A DNA stretch of 8,680 nucleotides. It comes from an uncultured Oscillospiraceae bacterium. GTDB lineage: Bacteria; Bacillota; Clostridia; Oscillospirales; Oscillospiraceae. The position numbers were made by a program, and so were the translations under genes. How positions within the stretch are numbered: the stretch's first letter is position 1; each line of letters begins with the position of its first letter. The stretch covers positions 1 to 8,680 of the forward strand of contig CAJTYO010000088.1 of the NCBI GenBank assembly GCA_910584045.1, given 5' to 3'. Shown here in pieces: positions 4,986-8,680 of the stretch. The notes beneath the pieces were generated by a model. The model did not search any database, was not told where the DNA came from, and worked only from the letters and a program-made list of their open reading frames with translations.

Positions 4986-6034
4986 CAGGCGCAAAGCTGC
5001 GCCAGACCTAACTCTCTGATATGCTCCGCCGAGGAGGCGGGACCGCTGACGGCGACATACGGTTTTCCCTGCCGCTCCAGCTTGTATTGCAGACAGATCC
5101 GGAACCTGCCAAACCCCGCCTCCATCACATTTCCATGCGTCCGCGACATCTCCCGCAGATCGACGGACCTTATGCACACGGCGTCCCAGGCGTTGGCTAT
5201 CCGCCTGCTCTCCTTGTGGATGAAGTCCAGCCTCTGATTGGCGATGTGCTCATGGAGGCGCTGCAATTTTTTGACCTGCTCCTCGTAATTTTTTGACCCC
5301 GGCTGCATTCGGTGCAGGCGGCGCTGCATCCGGCCCAGCTTCTCCTGAGATTGGCGCAGCCAGTGGGGCGGGTCGGGGGCGCGGCCCTCGCTGTCCACGT
5401 AAAAGCGGGACATGGAGTAGAGCAGCCCCAGAGTCTTCTCCGCCGCGGGCGCAGCCGCCTTCGGAGGGCGCACGGCGTACTCATAGATGAGGGAGCAGAA
5501 GTATTTTCCGGACCTGGACCTGCTGACCACCGCAGATTTCAAGACCCACCAGTGGAGGGGTCTGCGGTGCAGCCTGGCCCGAACCATCCCCGCCTTGGGG
5601 AGACGCACGCCGTTCTCGCCCAGGTAGAGGGTCGGTCCGGATGGGTTGTTGTGGCAGAAGGTCTGATAGGCGTTTTTCCGGGCTTTTTTCCGCTTGTAGT
5701 TGGGATAATGCCCGGCCTCCGGGTCCCGGAAAAAGCGCATGAACGTCTGCCGCAGGGACTGGTGGACGCTGCACAGGGCCTGACTGTCCACCTCCTTGAG
5801 GAAGGGAGCCTCCTTTTTGTACCGGGCCGGCGTGGGGATGAAGTGCTCCCCGGTCTCGGCATAGAAGCGCTGCTCGTCGGCCAACATCTGATTCCACAGC
5901 CAGCGACAGCAGCCGAAGGTCCTGTCGAAGAGGGCCGCCTGCTCCGGTGTGGGGTGAAGGCGGACCTTGATGACGGTGTTTCGGATCAGCCTGCCGTCGG
6001 GTGTACAGCGGGTTTTCAACTGCTTTTCCGCCAT
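4985..6034 (-). CDS. tldR: Nuclease-dead TnpB/IS605 OrfB-like protein, probable RNA-guided repressor (TldR type, 349 aa)
   Basis: The TnpB backbone is clear. Residues about 18-60 hold the OrfB helix-turn-helix region (VIKVRLHPTPEQ, TFGCCRWLWNQML). Then come FLKEVDSQALCSVHQSLR, HYPNYKRKKARKNAYQT, VRLPKAGMVRARLHR and VVSRSRSGKYFCSLIYE. RuvC-I should read GLDYS but is GLLYS, so the Asp is Leu205. RuvC-II should read VCVEDLN but is VCIRSVD, so the Glu is Arg289. After LQYKLERQGK the zinc-finger cysteine pairs and the RuvC-III Asp (usual DRDxNAA) are missing. The ending SSAEHIRELGLAQLCA looks like the usual NIREEGLRLLA terminal helix joined on after an internal deletion. The frame is otherwise intact, which argues for selection on binding without cutting, as in TldR repressors. 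I chose the ATG at 6032-6034 for its AAAGGAA 6 nt upstream; an ATG at 6058 would add 8 residues. No tnpA is present. The predicted guide RNA, csrA and flagellin follow. Confidence 0.85.
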   Translation of the reverse strand: MAEKQLKTRCTPDGRLIRNTVIKVRLHPTPEQAALFDRTFGCCRWLWNQMLADEQRFYAETGEHFIPTPARYKKEAPFLKEVDSQALCSVHQSLRQTFMRFFRDPEAGHYPNYKRKKARKNAYQTFCHNNPSGPTLYLGENGVRLPKAGMVRARLHRRPLHWWVLKSAVVSRSRSGKYFCSLIYEYAVRPPKAAAPAAEKTLGLLYSMSRFYVDSEGRAPDPPHWLRQSQEKLGRMQRRLHRMQPGSKNYEEQVKKLQRLHEHIANQRLDFIHKESRRIANAWDAVCIRSVDLREMSRTHGNVMEAGFGRFRICLQYKLERQGKPYVAVSGPASSAEHIRELGLAQLCA

Positions 6035-6078
6035 ATCGGTTCCTTTCCGCCGGTGCATTCGCCGTCAAAACTCCCCTA

Positions 6079-6096
6079 TTCGGGCCAGAGCCCGAA
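6079..6096 (-). other. Hairpin upstream of the TnpB-like gene
   Basis: TTCGGGC and GCCCGAA (6079-6085, 6090-6096) form a perfect 7-bp stem with a 4-nt loop, 45 bp before the chosen start. There is no U-tract on either strand. It may be a leader structure or an operator-like site. Confidence 0.4.
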
Positions 6097-6122
6097 CCTC
6101 TTCCTGCGCAGCGGGTTTGGAG

Positions 6123-6150
6123 AGTTTGAAAAAGTATACTTTTTCAAACT
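6123..6150. repeat. Perfect 28-bp palindrome, copy 1
   Basis: The half-site is AGTTTGAAAAAGTA, followed by its exact reverse complement with no spacer. The core GAAAAAGTATACTTTTTC is shared with the copy at 6241-6264. The A-run and T-run would act as a terminator stem and U-tract in both directions, or the site could bind a dimeric regulator. It could also be a dispersed genomic repeat. Confidence 0.8.
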
Positions 6151-6229
6151 GAAAAGCGTGTATGAAAAAAATTCCGGAAACCCCCTTATTTTTTCGAATT
6201 TCCAGCCGATTATATGGGTGTAAGCAGTC

Positions 6230-6275
6230 GGGTGCGGCGCTTTGAAAAAGTATACTTTTTCAAACTTCCGCACCC
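6230..6275. repeat. Palindrome copy 2 with an outer GC clamp
   Basis: A perfect 24-bp palindrome (half-site TTTGAAAAAGTA, 6241-6264) sits inside an outer 8-bp inverted repeat, GGGTGCGG at 6230-6237 and CCGCACCC at 6268-6275. The identical palindrome core lies about 115 bp away in copy 1, while the flanks differ. The nested stem would make a long hairpin downstream of metF. Confidence 0.8.
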
Positions 6276-6297
6276 CATTTTTATACGCAGACAGACA

Positions 6298-6335
6298 AAG
6301 GACGTATCCGGCTTTTTTAAGCCGGGTACGTCCTT
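6298..6335 (-). terminator. metF terminator hairpin
   Basis: The stem pairs AAGGACGTA (6298-6306) with TACGTCCTT (6327-6335) and CCGGCTT (6308-6314) with AAGCCGG (6319-6325), with one G-T pair between and a 4-nt loop. It starts 16 bp after the metF stop. The minus strand then reads TTTGTCTGTC, a modest U-tract. It likely separates metF from the TnpB-like gene. Confidence 0.7.
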
Positions 6336-6351
6336 CTGCCCTATCATGTAT

Positions 6352-7275
6352 TTATATATGTATATTCGCCTTTTCCAGAATTTCCGGCACGTTCCTCTCC
6401 GCGCCGATAGCCATGATATGTACACCCGGGCATAGCTTCTCCTCCCGGATTCTGGCGATGCACTCTGCCGCCAGCTCTATGCCCAGCCGGGCGGGCAGGC
6501 CCTTGACGCCCTTCTCCCTTCCCTCTGCGGCCGCGTCCTCCAGCCGCCGCAGCATCTCCTCCGGCACGGCGATGCCCGGGACATTCTCATTCATAAATCG
6601 GCCCATGCCGGCGCTCTTCAGCGGGATGATCCCCGCCATGATGGGGACCTTGATCCCCGCTTTGTCCACGTCCTCCAGGAAGTCTCGCAGCTGGTCCAGA
6701 TCAAAGATTCCCTGGGTCTGTATGTAGGCCGCGCCGGCCTCCGCCTTCTGCCGCAGCTTGTTGATCTGGAGGGCGCGAGGCTCGTACACCGGCGTTACCG
6801 CCGCGCCCTTAAAGAACCGGGGCGCCTCGCCGGAGAGGGGATTGCCGCCGCAGTCTCTGCCGGTTTCCTCCATCCGGGACAGCATTCGAAGGACGCCCAC
6901 AGAGTCCAGATCATACACGGGCTTGGCATCCTTGCAGTCTCCCACCGCCGGGTGGTCGCCGGTGAGAGCCAGCACCGTGTCGATGCCGAAGGAGGCGGCG
7001 GACAGCACGTCCGCCAAAATGGCCATCCGATTCCGGTCCCGGCCCGTGATCTGCAAAATGGGCTCCAGTCCCGCCTGCTTGAGGCAGATGCACAGACCCA
7101 GGGAGGATGCCTTCAGACATGCCGACTGCATGTCGGTTACGTTGACGGCGTGCACCTTGTCGCGAAGCAGCGCGGCGGCGGAGAGCTGCTCCGAGAAGTC
7201 GAAGCCCTTGGGCGGGGCCATCTCTGCGGTGACGGCGAACTGCCCGTTCTCTAGGGCGATTTGCAGCTTGCTCAT
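6352..7275 (-). CDS. metF: MetF, 5,10-methylenetetrahydrofolate reductase (307 aa)
   Basis: This cytoplasmic flavoenzyme reduces 5,10-methylene-THF to 5-methyl-THF, feeding methionine synthesis and, in acetogens, the methyl branch of the Wood-Ljungdahl pathway. The beta/alpha barrel landmarks are in order. VTAEMAPPKG carries Glu18, equivalent to the catalytic Glu28 of the Escherichia coli enzyme. VNVTDMQSA and LQITGRDRNR (about 74-83) follow. VLALTGDHP carries Asp107, matching the LTGD/LRGD folate-binding Asp. GAAYIQTQGIFD and VPIMAGIIPLKS follow later. The length fits the bacterial family. It starts 4 bp inside the end of metV (ATGA overlap), so translation is probably coupled. The pairing with a MetV-like partner points to the multi-subunit clostridial form of the enzyme rather than the stand-alone NADH type; this is inferred from gene order. 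Confidence 0.95.
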   Translation of the reverse strand: MSKLQIALENGQFAVTAEMAPPKGFDFSEQLSAAALLRDKVHAVNVTDMQSACLKASSLGLCICLKQAGLEPILQITGRDRNRMAILADVLSAASFGIDTVLALTGDHPAVGDCKDAKPVYDLDSVGVLRMLSRMEETGRDCGGNPLSGEAPRFFKGAAVTPVYEPRALQINKLRQKAEAGAAYIQTQGIFDLDQLRDFLEDVDKAGIKVPIMAGIIPLKSAGMGRFMNENVPGIAVPEEMLRRLEDAAAEGREKGVKGLPARLGIELAAECIARIREEKLCPGVHIMAIGAERNVPEILEKANIHI

Positions 7276-7922
7276 ACTTTTTTCTCCCTCAAATTGATAT
7301 GTCTGGGGTAGGCCAGACCGGCATAGCCCTTGTCAGGCCGGGTCTGACCCAGCTTTTCCAGCTGGCCGGTGGCCTCCAGGCGCTTATAGATCAATATCCA
7401 GGCGCAGTCATTTTCCGGGTTGACCTCGCACTTGCCGTTCTTCTGGCCGCCGCAGGGGCCGTTGACCAGGCTCTTGGCGCACTTGGTGATAGGGCACACC
7501 CCGCCGGTGGAACCCAGCACGCAGTCGCCGCACATGCGGCAGTATTCGCTGAAGATGCCCACCCGCTCCACCTGGCCCAGGAACATGGTGTTGTTGGCAG
7601 GGTAAACGGGCAGATTGATGTTGTCGGCGACGGTCTGCACGCCGTCGCCGCAGCTCATGCCCACAATCGCCTGGGCTCCGCTGTCGCGGAGGGGCTTGAG
7701 CTCCCGTTTGACCAGCAGTTTGTGGCAGCACTCGTCAGGCAGGATGCTTCCCACCACCTCCATACCATGCTCCTCCAGGAAGGCGCGCATCTCCGCAACC
7801 TCCTTCTCGCCGCCGGTCTGGCAGGCGGCGGCGCACTGGGCGCAGCCCACGATGGCCACCTTCTCCACACCCTCCAGCATGGCCAGCAGCTCCTCCACCG
7901 GTTTTTTCTGGGTAATGATCAT
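7272..7922 (-). CDS. metV: MetV-type cysteine-rich partner of MetF (216 aa)
   Basis: The family is the methylenetetrahydrofolate reductase C-terminal-domain protein, a partner subunit of MetF in acetogenic and related anaerobes. It binds zinc and is thought to link MetF to its electron donor. Cysteine motifs are plentiful: CAQCAAAC (27-34), a Cys pair at 65-66, Cys91, CRMCGDC (128-134), then Cys143, 148, 157, 165 and 173. The block STGGVCPITKCAKSLVNGPC is very typical of the family. I start at the ATG 7920-7922, preceded by GAGGAGAC. A longer frame to 8033 exists, but its extra 37 codons would run through the promoter and the EF-G terminator. It has its own promoter and overlaps metF by 4 bp. 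A role in energy metabolism beyond methionine synthesis cannot be decided here. Confidence 0.9.
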   Translation of the reverse strand: MIITQKKPVEELLAMLEGVEKVAIVGCAQCAAACQTGGEKEVAEMRAFLEEHGMEVVGSILPDECCHKLLVKRELKPLRDSGAQAIVGMSCGDGVQTVADNINLPVYPANNTMFLGQVERVGIFSEYCRMCGDCVLGSTGGVCPITKCAKSLVNGPCGGQKNGKCEVNPENDCAWILIYKRLEATGQLEKLGQTRPDKGYAGLAYPRHINLREKKV

Positions 7923-7967
7923 GTTGCCGTCTCCTCTCTTCTCCCATGGGGGCATTGTCATGTACGC

Positions 7968-7996
7968 ATCATACCGTATTTGCGGGAAAAAATCAA
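7968..7996 (-). promoter_or_regulatory. Sigma-A-type promoter for metV-metF
   Basis: On the minus strand, TTGATT (7991-7996) and TATGAT (7968-7973) are separated by exactly 17 bp, close to the TTGACA and TATAAT consensus. The expected transcription start is about 40 bp before the metV start. I see no S-box, cobalamin or THF riboswitch in so short a leader. Confidence 0.75.
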
Positions 7997-7997
7997 G

Positions 7998-8031
7998 GGA
8001 AAAGCCCCCGGCGCGCATCCGCGCCGGGGGC
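7998..8031 (-). terminator. Rho-independent terminator of the EF-G-like gene
   Basis: A 12-bp perfect GC stem (8004-8015 with 8020-8031) with a 4-nt loop, followed on the minus strand by TTTTCCC. It lies 23 bp after the TAA of the EF-G-like gene and just before the metV promoter. Confidence 0.9.
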
Positions 8032-8054
8032 AATAGACGCTTAATTGGCCGGGC

Positions 8055-8680
8055 TTACTCCTCCGCCAGGGCCTTGGCCTCGGCAATGGCCTTCTCCTGG
8101 GCGGCAGCCGGGCAGTCCTCATAGCGGACAAAATGGAAGGTAAAGGAGCCGCGGCTCTGGGTCATGGAGCGCAGGTCGATGGCATAGGTCATCATCTCCG
8201 CCATGGGAACCTCGGCCTCCACCACCTGGTCGCCGTCGCCGGTGGGGTTCATACCCATGACACGACCCCGGCGCTTGTTCAGGTCGCCCAGAATGTCGCC
8301 CATGTAGCTGTCGGGGATGGTGACCTTCAGCTCGCCGATGGGCTCCAGCAGCACGGGGGACGCCTCGGGCAGGGCGGCCTTATAGGCCAGCTGGGCGGCG
8401 GTCTTGAATGCAATTTCGGAGGAATCCACGGGGTGATAGGAGCCGTCCACCAGTGTGGCTTTCAAAAACACCATGGGGTAGCCCGCCAGCACGCCGTGGG
8501 CGCAGGCCTCCCGCAGGCCCTTCTCGACGGCGGGGAAGAAGTTCTTGGGCACGCTGCCGCCGAAGACCTCCTCAGCGAAGATCATATCCTCCTGCTCGTC
8601 CTGGGGCTCGAAGACAATATGCACATCGCCGAACTGGCCGCTGCCGCCGGTCTGCTTCTTATGGCGGCCCTGCTTGCGCA
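8055..8680 (-). CDS. fusA: EF-G-like translation GTPase, C-terminal part (partial)
   Basis: The gene runs off the right edge; about 208 C-terminal residues are present. The first codons at the edge read RKQGRHKKQTGGSGQFGDVHI, the start of EF-G domain IV. Then come FGGSVPKNFFPAVEKG, GVLAGYPM and DGSYHPVDSSEIAFKTAA. Domain V follows with LLEPIGELKVTIPDSYMGDILGDLNKRRGRVMGM and VPMAEMMTYAIDLRSMTQSRGSFTFHF. EF-G moves tRNA and mRNA through the ribosome after peptide bond formation, using GTP. The KKQTGGSGQFGDV form differs from the usual AKQSGGRGQYG of the main EF-G. It fits an EF-G paralogue (FusA2-like) common in Clostridia, so this may not be the main housekeeping copy. The G domain lies outside the window. 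It ends in a strong terminator and is unlinked to the genes downstream. Confidence 0.9.
   Translation of the reverse strand, partial: RKQGRHKKQTGGSGQFGDVHIVFEPQDEQEDMIFAEEVFGGSVPKNFFPAVEKGLREACAHGVLAGYPMVFLKATLVDGSYHPVDSSEIAFKTAAQLAYKAALPEASPVLLEPIGELKVTIPDSYMGDILGDLNKRRGRVMGMNPTGDGDQVVEAEVPMAEMMTYAIDLRSMTQSRGSFTFHFVRYEDCPAAAQEKAIAEAKALAEE

Larger units (their letters stand above)
6035..6351. other. Gene-free spacer between metF and the TnpB-like gene
   Basis: These 317 bp hold no convincing gene. The short frames that cross it are made of repeat sequence. It contains the metF terminator hairpin, two copies of an AT-rich perfect palindrome, a small hairpin near the TnpB-like gene and an AT-rich stretch (about 6151-6215) between the palindromes. 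I found no clear consensus promoter for the TnpB-like gene. TATACT inside the first palindrome could act as a -10, but there is no good -35 at 17 bp. Confidence 0.6.

Noticed and set aside
4773..5177. 134-residue minus-strand frame spanning the tldR 3' end and the scaffold
   Set aside because: It overlaps tldR in another frame and is Arg/Gly/Ala-rich without a domain. Its last codons only read through the guide. It is better explained as shadow plus structured RNA.
4985..6034. Active IS200/IS605 insertion
   Set aside because: There is no tnpA. The catalytic residues and zinc finger of the TnpB-like protein are lost, and I see no paired transposon ends. Mobility is unlikely, though descent from such an element is clear.
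6123..6275. CRISPR array
   Set aside because: There are only two repeat copies, perfectly palindromic, with a gap much longer than a spacer and no cas genes.
6076..6435. Short frames across the metF-tldR spacer with repeated KKYTFS and KVYFFK peptides
   Set aside because: These peptides are just translations of the two palindrome copies. No ribosome binding site or domain supports a gene.
7923..8033. 37-codon N-terminal extension of MetV
   Set aside because: The extension would translate the terminator stem and the -35/-10 promoter. The ATG at 7920-7922 has its own strong ribosome binding site and starts where family similarity begins.
7299..8036. 245-residue plus-strand frame opposite metV
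   Set aside because: It is a shadow of the cysteine-rich metV gene and also crosses its promoter and the EF-G terminator.

Overview
The window looks like a piece of a moderately GC-rich, motile, Gram-positive Clostridia genome, most like an Oscillospirales or Lachnospirales gut anaerobe. This is inferred from four things: a flagellin of the clostridial MRIQHN type, a csrA gene directly upstream of it, a MetV/MetF pair typical of acetogen-type C1 metabolism, and strong AGGAGG-type ribosome binding sites. Every gene I can support lies on the minus strand. The long plus-strand open frames are antisense shadows of GC-rich genes.

Layout in transcription order, right to left. (1) 8680-8055: the C-terminal part of an EF-G-like GTPase, closed by a strong terminator. 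(2) 7996-6298: a good sigma-A-type promoter, metV, then metF overlapping it by 4 bp, then a long terminator hairpin. (3) 6351-6035: a gene-free spacer with two copies of a perfect palindrome. (4) 6034-4772: a TnpB/IS605 OrfB-like gene that has lost all three RuvC catalytic acids and the zinc finger, followed by a structured non-coding stretch that ends in a 16-nt guide-like sequence. (5) 4730-4512: csrA. (6) 4353-2614: flagellin, with two likely CsrA sites in its leader. (7) 2455-84: a single-pass membrane protein and two paralogous secreted proteins, with GC-rich hairpins between them and a terminator at the end.

The main finding is in regions 4 to 6. The nuclease-dead TnpB-like protein fits the TldR class of RNA-guided repressors exapted from transposons. 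The 16 nt at the place where a TnpB guide should sit (minus strand 4787-4772) match the first codons of the flagellin gene 420 bp away (4351-4336) at 15 of 16 positions. The one difference is synonymous in flagellin (Gln4 CAG against CAA). I infer an RNA-guided repressor of flagellin, linked to csrA, which in Firmicutes represses flagellin translation. The locus would thus hold two layers of flagellin control, one at DNA and one at mRNA. The mismatch raises the possibility that the true target is another flagellin copy and that the neighbouring flagellin partly escapes.

The three proteins downstream of flagellin are probably envelope or surface proteins. Their function is unknown to me.
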